This document shows positions 8,815 through 19,200 of a stretch of DNA of 64,000 nt, piece by piece. This DNA comes from Nocardia camponoti (GTDB taxonomy: Bacteria > Actinomycetota > Actinomycetes > Mycobacteriales > Mycobacteriaceae), in NCBI RefSeq assembly GCF_014646135.1, contig NZ_BMMW01000007.1:26688-90687 (forward strand), given 5' to 3'. Position numbers and translations under genes: made by a program. Numbering within the stretch: the stretch's first letter is position 1; each line of letters begins with the position of its first letter. The notes beneath the pieces are model-generated. The model had not been told where the DNA came from and did no database searches. It saw only the letters and a list, made by a program, of their open reading frames with translations.

Positions 8815-9747
8815 ATGATCACGCTGCTCGACAAGTGGACCGGTGCCGAGGTGCGCGCGCTGCGCCTGGCTCGTCGGATGAGCTTGGTGGAGTTCGCGGC
8901 GCATCTCGGTGTCGATGACCGGCTGGTGTCCAAGTGGGAGGCTGGCGGTGCGAAGGTGCGGCCACGACCGGTGAACCAGGCAGCGCTGGATACCTCCCTG
9001 TCGCGGTTGACCAACGACGAGCGACTGCGTTTCACCGAACGGGTTTCACCGGACATGGTCTCGGAGACCCGTGACACCGATGTGCCGATGCAGCCGACCA
9101 CCGCGCGGCACCCGATCGACGGCAAGTTGATGACCTGGATCCCGGCGGGGATCTATCTGTCCGGTCTCCAGGAGACAGTCGAGTGGGTCGACGGGTTCTT
9201 CCTCGACATCTTCCCCGTGACGAACTCCGACTATGCCCGGTTCGTCGCGGCGACCGCGCACCGGCCGCCTCAGCATTGGATCGACGGACGGCCGGCGCCG
9301 GAGATCGCCGATCACCCGGTGGTGTGGGTCAGCCACCACGACGCGGCCGCGTACGCGCGATGGGCGGGCAAGTCGTTGCCCTCCGCGACCCAGTGGGAGA
9401 AGTCCGCCCGCGGCACCCGGGGCAACGACTGGCCATGGGGTAACCAACCAACCCCGGCCAAGGTGAACTGTCGCGGCACCGGACCCAACACCACGACCCC
9501 GGTCGACCGGTACAAGTCCGGGGTGAGCCCGTACGGGGTCTATGACCTGTGCGGCAACACCTGGGAGTGGCTGGCCACCGAAGGCCAATCGCCTGGCCGC
9601 TATCAGCTCAAAGGTTCGGCGTTCACCAGCCCGTTCGACCGGGCCTTGCCCGCGATGTTCAACGACGCCGACTCCACGATGCTCGACGACGACACGGGAT
9701 TCCGTTGCGCCACAACCGACATGGCGTCAGCGGCAGGCGCCCGCTGA
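8815..9747 (+). CDS. XRE-type HTH fused to FGE/SUMF1-fold domain
   Basis: A 310-aa protein. Residues 9-50 form a Cro/C1-type helix-turn-helix (EVRALRLARRMSLVEFAAHLGVDD, KWEAGG). After a linker, residues 110-305 match the formylglycine-generating-enzyme/C-type-lectin fold (IPAGIYLSG, FFLDIFPVTNSDYARFV, PVVWVSHHDAAAYARWAGKSLPSATQWEKSA, WPWGN, VYDLCGNTWEW, GFRCATTD). The cysteine pair used by true FGE is absent: the KGSAFTSPFDRAL segment has no Cys. The domain may therefore bind a ligand rather than make formylglycine. Such HTH-FGE fusions occur in actinobacteria without a known role. It may control itself through the inverted repeat 14 bp upstream. Confidence 0.75.
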   Translation: MITLLDKWTGAEVRALRLARRMSLVEFAAHLGVDDRLVSKWEAGGAKVRPRPVNQAALDTSLSRLTNDERLRFTERVSPDMVSETRDTDVPMQPTTARHPIDGKLMTWIPAGIYLSGLQETVEWVDGFFLDIFPVTNSDYARFVAATAHRPPQHWIDGRPAPEIADHPVVWVSHHDAAAYARWAGKSLPSATQWEKSARGTRGNDWPWGNQPTPAKVNCRGTGPNTTTPVDRYKSGVSPYGVYDLCGNTWEWLATEGQSPGRYQLKGSAFTSPFDRALPAMFNDADSTMLDDDTGFRCATTDMASAAGAR

Positions 9748-9802
9748 CCATCCGGTCTCTGTACCCTCGAGGTATTCCGGCACGTCGAAGGGGACTTGGG
9801 TC

Positions 9803-10180
9803 GTGGCCACGTTCGAGGACAAGTACCAAGCCGTACTGACCTACCTGCGCGACAACCAGCCGAACCTCGGCCAGATCGCCAAGGTCGACACCTACCTCAC
9901 CGAAACAAACGCAGCGTTCGAGGCAGCCGAGCTGGACCCTCAGCGGCGGTTGGAGCTGATTGAGCTGCGCAACGAAGCGATGACCGCCGCGACGTCGGCA
10001 CGCCGATCCGCACAACAGGCCGACCAGGCTCTGCGCGACGAAATCGCGGCTGCACTCTCCATTCGCAAGGCCTCACCCCTGACAGCCGCCCGCCGAATTT
10101 CACCCTCAGTCGCCACCGACAACTACACGCCACCACTGCAGTACCCGGGACATGACCGAGACCGGGGCATCTCACGTTAG
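9803..10180 (+). CDS. small alpha-helical unknown protein
   Basis: A 125-aa protein starting at GTG 9803, 8 bases after an AAGGGGA ribosome site. Residues 1-85 look wholly helical and amphipathic (NAAFEAAELDPQRRLELIELRNEAM, SARRSAQQADQALRDEIAAAL), followed by a basic, less ordered tail. I do not recognise a family. It stands alone between the HTH-FGE gene and the recombinase gene. Confidence 0.6.
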   Translation: MATFEDKYQAVLTYLRDNQPNLGQIAKVDTYLTETNAAFEAAELDPQRRLELIELRNEAMTAATSARRSAQQADQALRDEIAAALSIRKASPLTAARRISPSVATDNYTPPLQYPGHDRDRGISR

Positions 10181-10249
10181 TTGCTCGGTCACCCGGATGT
10201 GTCGGTGTGGTCTGCGATCCTGGGGAGGGATGAGCGCGGAGGTAGACCG

Positions 10250-11194
10250 GTGACAACTGACAGCCAATTCGATGCCGCTGGGCCAACGGTGCTGTCCGAC
10301 GCCGACGTTGAGCTGCTGTCGGGTCTGTCGGCGCCGACGTTGCGCGCGTTCGCCGCGGCGCTTCGGATGTCGTCGCTGGCAGAGAAGACGCAACTGACTT
10401 ACGTCGAGCGCGTGCACGATTTCCTGCGCTGGCTCGACGCAGCCCGCCATCCCGCCGCGCTGACGACGACCGCTGGACTGAACGGGGCAGCGGCCGCCTA
10501 CATCACCGGGTTGCAGGACCGCGCCGTCGCCGACTCCACGCTCAACGTGTCGCTGGCCGCGCTCGATGCGCTCGGCCAGTGGCTTGGGCTCGGTTCGATC
10601 AGCGCGCCGCGTGCCGTGGTCGACCAGATCACGCCGAAAACGCTCGATCAGCGCCAGCACAGTGCCCTGCTGCGGGCCGCGGCCGCGCGACCGTTGCGGG
10701 ACTACGCGCTGATCAGCGTCGCGCTCGATGCAGGTCCGCGCCAATCGGAGCTGGCCGCGCTCAACATCGCCGACATCGAACTGGACCCCGCCGCCGGGCG
10801 CGGCCGCGCCACCCTCACCAGCCCGAACAAGACCCAACGTCAAGTCCCCCTTGGGCCCGGATGCGTGGCGGTCCTCAACGTCCTGCTGGCAGATCGACGG
10901 CGCACCCCCGACGCCGAATCCCGGCGGCAGCGGGCATTGTTCGTCGGCTCGATGCGGCCGACGCGGTTGTCCGAGCGCAGCATCGACCGCATCGTGCGCG
11001 AGGTCGGCCGATCGGCCAACCCACCCATGGAGATCTCCCCCAGCACGCTGCGCAACACCTGCGAGGCCCGGCTGCTCGCGGCGGGTCGCAACCTCGACGA
11101 AGTGGCGACGTTGATGGGTCAGCAGCAGCCCAATCTCACCCGCATTCGGGCTCTGGTCCCGCCGCCGCAGATGGAACTCGACTTCACCGTCTAG
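10250..11194 (+). CDS. degenerate tyrosine recombinase/integrase-like protein
   Basis: A 314-aa protein with the two-domain XerC/D layout. An N-terminal SAM-like core-binding domain spans about residues 20-120 (LAEKTQLTYVERVHDFLRWLD). A catalytic-type domain follows, with the first arginine in GPRQSELAALNIADIEL and a lysine in the SPNKTQRQVPL hairpin. The usual HxLR is STLRNTC, the LGH motif is MGQQ, and the position expected to hold the nucleophilic Tyr (TxxY) reads TRIRALV; the C-terminal part has no Tyr. It is therefore probably not a normal recombinase. The GTG at 10250 is preceded by GGAGG at 10238-10242. It could be a decayed integrase or a DNA-binding derivative. Confidence 0.75.
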   Translation: MTTDSQFDAAGPTVLSDADVELLSGLSAPTLRAFAAALRMSSLAEKTQLTYVERVHDFLRWLDAARHPAALTTTAGLNGAAAAYITGLQDRAVADSTLNVSLAALDALGQWLGLGSISAPRAVVDQITPKTLDQRQHSALLRAAAARPLRDYALISVALDAGPRQSELAALNIADIELDPAAGRGRATLTSPNKTQRQVPLGPGCVAVLNVLLADRRRTPDAESRRQRALFVGSMRPTRLSERSIDRIVREVGRSANPPMEISPSTLRNTCEARLLAAGRNLDEVATLMGQQQPNLTRIRALVPPPQMELDFTV

Positions 11195-11546
11195 GACCGG
11201 GACCAACCGGAGTACGGCTGTCGCCGAACCCCTTCGATATCGGTCGCCGACCTCGTGCCCGCCGGTAGCCGCTGGGCAGCAAGTGCCCCGCACGTGAGTC
11301 GAATCTGTGAATACCTCCCGGCGTAGCGCGCCCGCGCCGATATCTGTCGGTGCCCTCGTCTACAGTGCGAAATCGCGGTGAATGCCGTGGGCCAAGTTCA
11401 GGCCCGAGCGATGAGCGACCCGTGATCGCCTATCAGTGTCTCGCAGGTGCCCCGCACCGAACCACCTCTACACCTTCACTTTTGCCGCGATGCTTCGGCC
11501 TGATATCCGCGCGGTGGTCACGGGCTCACCGTCGATGGGGTTCGCC
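11195..11546. other. gap before the Zn-protein/Prim-Pol operon
   Basis: About 350 bases without a supported gene. A possible actinobacterial -10 (TACAGT at about 11362) lies upstream of the operon that starts at 11547. The words GATATCGGTCG and GATATCTGTCGG occur 100 bases apart. I see no strong hairpin. Confidence 0.4.
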
Positions 11547-11948
11547 ATGCCGAAAGACCATGCCCGCAAAAACGCTCTCGCCCAACTGAAGCGCGAGTAC
11601 GAGATCCGCCATCACGACGCGATCGCACTGCTCGACCATCCAGACGGCGACGAGCGCGACACGATGCTGTTCTACCTGGCCAGTTACGAGCACATCACCA
11701 CCTACGACGAGGCGCTCGCCGAGCTGCACGACCCGCTCAACCAGACCCTGTGCGAGACCTGCGGCTGGACTCTTCGGATGGTCTGCCCGGAATGCCCCGG
11801 ATGTGGCTGCTACAACGGCCGATGCTCGGGATGGCGCCACCGCGAAGACATGGCCGCGACCGGCGATGACGATGGCTTGCGGGAGATGCGCAGCTGCGCT
11901 GAATGTGGCGGGGACACCGAAGCCTATTACGGATGCGACTGCGACTGA
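11547..11948 (+). CDS. small cysteine-rich, probably zinc-binding protein
   Basis: A 133-aa acidic protein with an N-terminal helical half (ARKNALAQLKREYEIRHHDAIALLDHP). The C-terminal half is rich in paired cysteines (CETCGW, CPECPGCGCYNGRC, CAECGG, CDCD), enough for two or three zinc sites. ATG 11547 is the likely start, with ATG 11535 as alternative. Its stop overlaps the start of the Prim-Pol gene by one base, so the two are co-expressed. A helper that presents or loads the primase is possible but not shown. Confidence 0.6.
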   Translation: MPKDHARKNALAQLKREYEIRHHDAIALLDHPDGDERDTMLFYLASYEHITTYDEALAELHDPLNQTLCETCGWTLRMVCPECPGCGCYNGRCSGWRHREDMAATGDDDGLREMRSCAECGGDTEAYYGCDCD

Positions 11949-12523
11949 TGACCCCTCCGCGTTGCCCTGATCCCGGTCCGCTGCTGAACCGCGGACTGGC
12001 AGTGTTCCCGCTCCCACCAGGGGCCAAAGCCGCGCCGGCAGGCTGGCAGCACACCATCATCACCGTCGGCGCGTCCGCGCTGGAAGCAGTTCGCGCGAGC
12101 TGGCCGACGATGTCCAACATCGGTATCGCCTGCCGCGCATCGGGAGTCATCGGCATCGACTTGGACCGCCACACCACCGGCCACGGTGCCAATGTCGGCG
12201 CCGATGGCGTAGACCAGTTCGCCCAGATATGCCGGTGGCATCGCCGACGATGGCCGCACACCTTGGAGGTCGCGACTCCCAACGACGGCCGCCACCTACT
12301 GTTCCGAGTGCCGCCAGGTGTGGTCGTGGAATCAGTGTCGGGCGGGACGTCCCGGCTCGGTCCGGGAATCGATATTCGAGGCACCGGCTACAGGCTCGGC
12401 GGCTACCTAGCAGGACCGGGGTCGGTGGTCGGCGGCCGCGAGTACACGATCGCGGTCGACACCGACATCGCGATGCTGCCGGACTGGCTCGTCGCACTGA
12501 TCGGGAAGCGAGATCGTCGATGA
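11948..12523 (+). CDS. stand-alone Prim-Pol (AEP primase/polymerase) domain protein
   Basis: A 191-aa protein covering the bifunctional primase/polymerase N-terminal domain of the archaeo-eukaryotic primase superfamily. The family markers are the catalytic GIDLDRH near residue 73, DGRHLLFRVP (the GxxHxxF motif), and LGPGIDIRGTGYRLGGYLAGPGS with the third acidic position. Most plasmid and phage homologues carry a helicase domain C-terminally; this one ends right after the primase domain. It starts in an ATGA-type overlap with the Cys-rich gene and overlaps the following 60-aa gene. A role in plasmid replication or in priming the transferred strand fits. Confidence 0.78.
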   Translation: MTPPRCPDPGPLLNRGLAVFPLPPGAKAAPAGWQHTIITVGASALEAVRASWPTMSNIGIACRASGVIGIDLDRHTTGHGANVGADGVDQFAQICRWHRRRWPHTLEVATPNDGRHLLFRVPPGVVVESVSGGTSRLGPGIDIRGTGYRLGGYLAGPGSVVGGREYTIAVDTDIAMLPDWLVALIGKRDRR

Positions 12524-12702
12524 AATTCCGGATCACCGGTACCCTCGACGAGCTGCGGCGTGCCCGTGCCCTGCTCGGGGAGACCTTCGATGTTCGTGAG
12601 GCGTCCCAGCCCTACCTCAACCGTGGCGATTCCACCCTGTACCGCCTCTACATCGACGCCGAACTCCCCACCGACGCAACAGACCCTGCGGCCGGGGGCT
12701 GA
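12520..12702 (+). CDS. small protein coupled to Prim-Pol gene
   Basis: A 60-aa protein that starts in an ATGA overlap with the Prim-Pol stop. It has an alpha/beta pattern (MKFRITGTLDELRRARALLG, then STLYRLYIDAEL). No family recognised. Translational coupling suggests a partner of the primase. Confidence 0.55.
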   Translation: MKFRITGTLDELRRARALLGETFDVREASQPYLNRGDSTLYRLYIDAELPTDATDPAAGG

Positions 12703-12711
12703 CCAACCGAG

Positions 12712-13125
12712 TCAGGAGGACGCCGCCACAGGCGTGACGGTGAAGCTCACCTTGCGGGGATCCATGCCCGCCGAGACCACCTCGTCGATCACTTCGTCGA
12801 GGATGTCGATCCAGCGCATCGCCTCCGAGACGCCCTGCAGCCCATGCAGTTCGTGGCACTCGACGAGGAGCCTGGTCACAGCGGCCTCGTCACCAGTGAG
12901 GTGGGCGAGATGGATCGCGCACGCTCGGTTCATGATGTCGTGTGTGGGACTGGCTGGTTCGGTCATCGGTTGATCATCGGCCACCACGCCGGTATCGCGT
13001 GTGGGATCGGCCGTGCTCCGCGCCGATACTGCCAGGTCGATCCCGGTAGCCGTACGCTGGTCGGCCCAGTCCCGCCGTATCCGTTGGTGTTCGGCAACCA
13101 CTACCGGAAGCACTGGAAACGGCAA
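12712..13125 (-). CDS. small helical unknown protein
   Basis: A 137-aa protein on the minus strand. Residues 55-120 are strongly helical and look conserved-like (MNRACAIHLAHLTGDEAAV, LVECHELHGLQGVSEAMRWIDILDEV); the first 50 residues are less convincing. The ATG at 13125 follows a GGGGGG-rich stretch that could act as ribosome site. A shorter form from the ATG at about 12966 (MTEPASPTHDIMNRA) is also possible. It converges with the Prim-Pol operon and lies downstream of the giant helicase gene on the same strand. Confidence 0.5.
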   Translation of the reverse strand: MPFPVLPVVVAEHQRIRRDWADQRTATGIDLAVSARSTADPTRDTGVVADDQPMTEPASPTHDIMNRACAIHLAHLTGDEAAVTRLLVECHELHGLQGVSEAMRWIDILDEVIDEVVSAGMDPRKVSFTVTPVAASS

Positions 13126-13249
13126 TGCCCCCCGAGGCTTAGGTCAGAGGCGCCTCCCGGCGAAAGTGCCGGAAGTGGCGTGTCCCAGAGGCGATCGGGG
13201 GGCGTACACCACGAGCGTATCGCACCGAATGCGCGCTCGTCGAGGGGAT

Positions 13250-16200
13250 TTAACGCTGGCGCGGCCCCCTTCCGGCGTCGCGGGTGATCACCATCGGGCC
13301 CACCGGCCCGTTGACGACGGCGGCGCCGCCCATCATCCCGACCATCGCCGCGGCATCGTGCATGGCCATATCGCTGACCGACATCTCCTCAGCGGCCGCC
13401 CCGCCGTCGCCAGCTGTGCCGTCAGGATCGTCGGCGTTGCTGCCGAGCAGTTCGGCGTTGATCTCCTTCTGCCGCTCCTTCAGGCTGTCGAGACGTTCGG
13501 TGTGCTCGAACGGTTTACCCAGCCGGGCGGTAGCCCGGGCGAGTTCATCCTTCTCGGTGGCGAGCTGGTTGGTGGCCACCTCGAGCCGCTTGTCCAGCCC
13601 CTCGAGACCATTTTCGAGCCGGACGATGACCGCCATGCCGCCCTTTTCCAGCGTGGCGCGATCGAGGGAGACGTGGTGGTTGTCGCCGAGCTCGGCGAAC
13701 TTCACCGCAACCTTGGCGTCACGTCCGGTCGGAACGTTGCACGCGTTGAGAGTGAAGCCACCGAGTGTTCCGATGCCGTTGTCCTCGAAGGGCTTCCAGA
13801 CCGAACGCGGGTCCTCGAGCAGCTTGCGCAGGCGCGCGGCCAGGACGTCACCGGCTTCGACACGGTTGTCGAACCAGCGGCCGCTGATCGTGGCGGTGAA
13901 CGCATCACCACGGGTCGGCTGGCGCCGGGCGATCGCGGCGGTGAAGTCCGTGATCTCCTCCTCGAGCCTCGGGATGGCGTGTTCGGCGTCGCGGATGCGG
14001 ATTTGGAGCATCGACTGGCTGCGCTGGTGCGCGCGGCGTAGCCGGTCGAGTTTGGTGACCTCGACGTCGAGTTCGGCCTTCTCCAGCACCAGCGGGTTGC
14101 CCGAGGCGATGGCCAGTGCCTCGTTCGCCGACAGCGCCGCATCGCCGATGTCGTCGACCTCCCGGACATCGAGATTGCCCTTCATGAACTGGTTGATGAA
14201 GGTGGCCTTGCGGGCTTGGGTCGCCCACATCCGGGCGTCGAACGTGCCCTCGGTGACCACGCGGCCAATCGCTATCTCAGCGTTCTGGTTGCCCTGCCGA
14301 ACCCCGCGCCCGTCGCGCTGCTCGATGTCGGCGGGGCGCCACGGGCAATCGACGTGCAGCATGGCGACCATGCGGAACTGGACGTTGGTGCCCACGCCCA
14401 TCTTCGAGGTGGACCCGAGCAGGAACTGGATCGTGCCGTCCTTGGCCTGGGCGAACAGGCGCGCTTTGGCGCGGTCGTTCTTGGCGTCGTGGATGTAGGC
14501 GATCAGCTCCGGATCGACGTCGTGGTGGGCGACCAGGCGCTGCTTGATCGCGTCGTAGGCGTTCCAGTTCTCCGACGGGGTGCCCAGGTCGCAGAATCCG
14601 GTGACCAGCCCGCCGCGGCGTGGGTGTGGCTCACCGGAGCGGTCGAGATAGACCGTGTCCTTGCTCTGTTCCCACTTCTGATACAGCCAGTCCGCAGCCG
14701 CGTTGATCTTGAGCCCGTACTCCTCGGGGTCGTCGATCGCGTCGGCGCCGCCGTGGTCGAACAGCTCGTCGTCCCGGGCGATGTTGCGGGCAGTCAGCAG
14801 TCGCAGATCCAGGGCGGCCGCGCGGCCGTCGCTGCTGATCGAGAGCATGTTGTCCTGGGAGGGGTCGACCGCGCGCGACTTCACCAACTGGGCACGGTGG
14901 CCCAGGCTCTGAACGTAGTCGAGCTGGGCGGCTGTGGCCGGGACCGAGATGATCTCCGGGGCCCGTTCGCCGTCGCCGGGCCGGCGCGCCAATAGCGGCA
15001 CCGGCAGGTTCAGGTCTTCGGGCAGCTTCACATCGGCGGCGACGTGGAACATCCGCTGGAGTTCTTGGATGTTGCGGAACCCGGCGAAGCGGGTCTTCAT
15101 CGCCCAGGAGTTGCCGTCGACCGACATTTCGAGCTGGGTCTTGGTCTTGCCGAATGTCGCGGCCCAGTCGTCGAAGTGGTTGATTCCGGCCTTTTCGAGC
15201 AGGTCCGGGCGCAGGTAGCGCTGCATCACGTAGGCCTCGGTGATGCTGTTGGCGATCGGGGTGGCTGTGGCACCGGTGAGGGCGCGCCCGTTGTGCTTGT
15301 CGCGCAGGTACTCCACCACCATGTGCAGTTTCTGCGCGCGCTGACTGCCCTCGATCGCGGCGGACTCGATGTTGGAGTCGGTGGCCAGGTTCTTGTAGTC
15401 GTGGAGCTCGTCGACGACGAGGTAGTCCATCCCGGTCATCTCGAAGGTGATGCCCGGATCCATCTGGCTGTTGAGCTTGGCCTTGAGCTTCTCCTCCACC
15501 TTGAGGATCGCGTCTTCGATTCGTTTGACCGTGTGGTTCTTCGCGCCGTTGGCCTTGAGCTGCTGCAGATGCTGGCGGCGTGGTTCGATCTCGCGATCGA
15601 AGTACCAGTGCGCGGTCTCGTTGGAGACCTCGAGGCGCTGGAACGAGCCGCGCGTCATGATCACCGCGTCCCAGTCACCGGTCGCCGCGCGGGCGACGAA
15701 CGCGCGCCGCTTCTCCCCCGCCAGGTCCTCGGTGCCTGCGGCCAGCACACGGGCCTGCGGGTAGGCCTGCAAGAACTCGGAGGCGAACTGGTCGAGCATG
15801 TGGTTGGGCACCACGATCGCGGGCTTGTTCACCAGGCCAAGACGTTTGAGTTCCATGACGCCCATGGCCATTTCGAGGGTCTTGCCAGCACCCACGGCGT
15901 GGAACAGTCCGACATTGGGTTCGGCGATCATGCGGGCGACAGCGGCGCGTTGGTGCGGCCGCGGTTCGATGGTCTTCGACAGGCCGGGAAGGCTCAGTTC
16001 GGAGCCGTCGTAGGTGCGCAGCACCAGGTTGTTGAAGCGCCGGTTGTAGACCTCGGACAGGCGGGTGGCGCGGGCTGGGTTCTCCCACACCCATTCGGAG
16101 AACCGCTCGTTGAGGATTTCGCCCTTCTCGATCGCCGCCTCGGTCTCGGTGGCGTTGAAGATGCGGGCCTCGCCGGATTCGTCGACGTCATAGACCCGGA

Positions 16201-19200
16201 TCTGGGATTGGCGCAGCAGGGCTTGGGCGATCTTGGGCGCCGGGACGCGGCGGGTGCCGTATTCCTCGACCGAGAGCATCCCGCGGTTGCCGCCGGTGAT
16301 CTTCCATTCCCCCGTCGGTGGATGTTCCACCGTGATCGAGGTGTCGTTGAGTACCTCCTGTAGGAAGGTCTCGACATCGCCGGCGTCGATCCAGGCCGCG
16401 CCCAGCCTGGCATCGATCTCGGCCGGTCCCAGGTCCGGCGGGATCACCTCGATCAGCGGCGCGACGTTGTCGGCGTAAATATCGGGGTTCTCCGCGGCCG
16501 CCGTGCGGGCGGAGTCGAGCTTGGCTCGCACATCCCCGGACAGGTACTCCGCAGCCGGGACCAGGCGCCCACCCTGATCCGGATCGGGGAAGGCCAGCCC
16601 GCGTATCTGGACGCGAGCCTGGTCGGGTTCCACGCCGAGCAGCTCGGCGATGGTGTCGAGTTCGATGCGGCCATGGGTATCGAGGCAGATCGCGACCGCG
16701 TCTTCGGCGGTGTCGGCGCCCAGCCGCGCGGTGCGCGGCGCGACGACACGCTGGCGCATGATCGCCATCTTCGAAGCGGTGTCGGTGGTGTCGTCGTAGG
16801 ACTCGAGTGCCAGCACCACCGGCGAGTGCGGGTCCTCGCGGAAGACCCTCATCACCGGCGGGCGCCGCATCGACAGCACCGGCTCGCCGTCGGCGTTGGT
16901 GCGTCCCGTCGGGTGCCACGAGCACCGGTTGATCGCGCCGAAGCGGTCGACGTAGCGGTCATAGCGCAGGTTGAGTTGTGTTCGCAGCGACGCGATCTCG
17001 TCGGTGTCCTCGGCTGATGCGGCTTCAGCGCTCAGCAGCGACACGGCGGTGTCGCGCAGATCGAGCAGCGCACTGAGCTCGCTGGCCTGGGTCCGTGGAA
17101 CCGCGATGTCCTCGTAGACACCGTAGGTGTTGAGCTGCTGGAACCCGATCGCCGTCGGCACGATGTGGCCGGGGAACTCCTCACCACGGGCGGGCGCGGC
17201 GGCCGCGGCGCGACGTTCTCCGGCTTCGAGCTCACGGGGGCGGTGCGTGGTCCCGGCCGCGTGCGCCCGCTCGCTGATGCGCGACAGGGCTGCTCGCAAC
17301 TGCTCGTCGAGATCCCCGGTCGCGCGGACTTCGACCGTCTCGCTGCCGTATTGGCTGGTCCCGGCCCGCAATTCGCCCAGCACCATGTCCGGGTTGGCGG
17401 TGAAGTACTCGTTGAGGTTGACCGAGACTTCATCGGCGTCGGTGTTGAGCAGCACCGTGGGGCGCGACCGTTCGAACTCCCCGGCATGGTGGGGTTCGCC
17501 GTCGCGGCGGCGCAGCACGAGGATGTCGGTGAGGACATCGGTGCCCGCGACGCGGCGGTGGGCGCCGTTGGGAAGGCGGACCGCGCCGAGGAAGTCGGCG
17601 TGCTCGGCGATCTCGCGTCGGGCCGCCGGGTTGAGCGCGTCCATCGTCCACGAGCTGGTGATCACCGTGACCACGCCACCGGGCTTCACCAACGCCAGCG
17701 ACTTGAGAATGAAGTGGTTGTGCATCGCGTGGTTGCCCAGGTTGTGCACTGGATCGTGCAGCTTGGCCTGCCCGAACGGCACGTTCCCGATCACCGCGTC
17801 GACGCTGCCCTCACGCAGCCGGGTGTCGGCGAAGGACTCCGCGCGAATGGTCGCGGCGGGGTGCAACAGCTCGGCGATGCGCGCCGTGGTCGGGTCCAAC
17901 TCGACACCGACCAAGTCGGTCCCTGCTGGCGCTTGCCCGATGAATGCACCTGCACCGCAACCTGGTTCGAGCACACGCCCGCCTGTGAAGCCCAGCGCGC
18001 CGAGGTGCTGCCACATCGCGGAAACGATGCGGGCATCGGTGTAATGCGCGTTGAGGACGGTGCGGTTAGCGGCCTTCCAGGCTCGGTCGTCGGCCAGGAG
18101 CTCACGCAACCGTTCGGCTTCGGCAGCGAACTCGTCGCGAGAGGGATCGAATATCTGCGAGGCAGCGCCCCAGGATGTCCATCGGGACAGGACTTCCCGC
18201 TCGGGCTCGGTCGCGGCGCGCTGCTCGGCGGTCAGACGCTGCACGAGTTCGATGGCGGCAAGATTGGCGGCGACTCGCGCCTTGGGCGACTGCGGGATGG
18301 CGACCGGCGGTGCCGGGCGCAGCGCCGGGGAATCCGGGGCGAGCTGGTGGTCGAGCTCATCCGGTCTCGAACCGGAAGGATTCTGCTCGGTCGCGGGTGG
18401 TTGCTGCTGTGACTGTCGGGTGGGCTGGCTTTCAGGTGCTGCATCAGGAGCAGCGTCTTGACCGGGGTCGGTCACCGGCGGCTGTGCCGCAGCGCGGGTG
18501 GGACTCACATCGTGTTCGGCGTCCCCGCCCGCGCCGGGTAGTCGGCGCAGGTCCTCGGTCGGCTCGCCGACCAGCACCGGATCGACTACTTGCGTCGGGT
18601 CCGGCACCAGGCTGGCACCGCTGTCCTCGGTGAAGGGCAGACCGAGCCTGGTGAGGTCGGACCGCAGGGTTTCCACGCGCCTGTTGCGGATCGCGAAGTC
18701 GGTCGCGCGGCGCTGGTACCAGAACTTCTGCGAGCGGGACCAATTGAACTTGCCGTCCCGCAGTGCCTGTCGGAGTGCGAGATTGTCCTTGTCGGTATTA
18801 CGGACGATCGTGCCCTCGGTGGTGTGCTCAATGGCGATCGGCTCCGGAACTGCCGAGGCAGTAACCGTGTTCGCGGCCGCCTCCTGCGGCTGGTGTTCTC
18901 CGTCGGTCGGAGCGCCGGCGTCGAGAGCCTGCGTCGGCGGCGCCGGATTCTGTGCGGCGGGGAGCGCGGCCAGATAGGCGCGGACCCGCGGCATGACCTC
19001 GGTGGTCGACACCGCGTCGGCCACCCGGGTGTCTGCGTCTGCGCCGGAACGAGGGTGCACGACCCAGCGATCAGCTCCTCGCGGTTCGATGACGAACTGG
19101 TGGTCTCCCACCGACACCGCGGCCTTCGCCCCTCCCAGGAGCCCATCGAAGCGCTCCAGTGGTGGCGTGAGCCCGAGATCCTCGACGATTCCGGCCAGGC

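Noticed and set aside
13284..18633. Several long plus-strand frames opposite the giant gene
   Set aside because: High-GC antisense frames without motifs, start sites or natural composition; the minus strand carries the methylase and helicase motifs.
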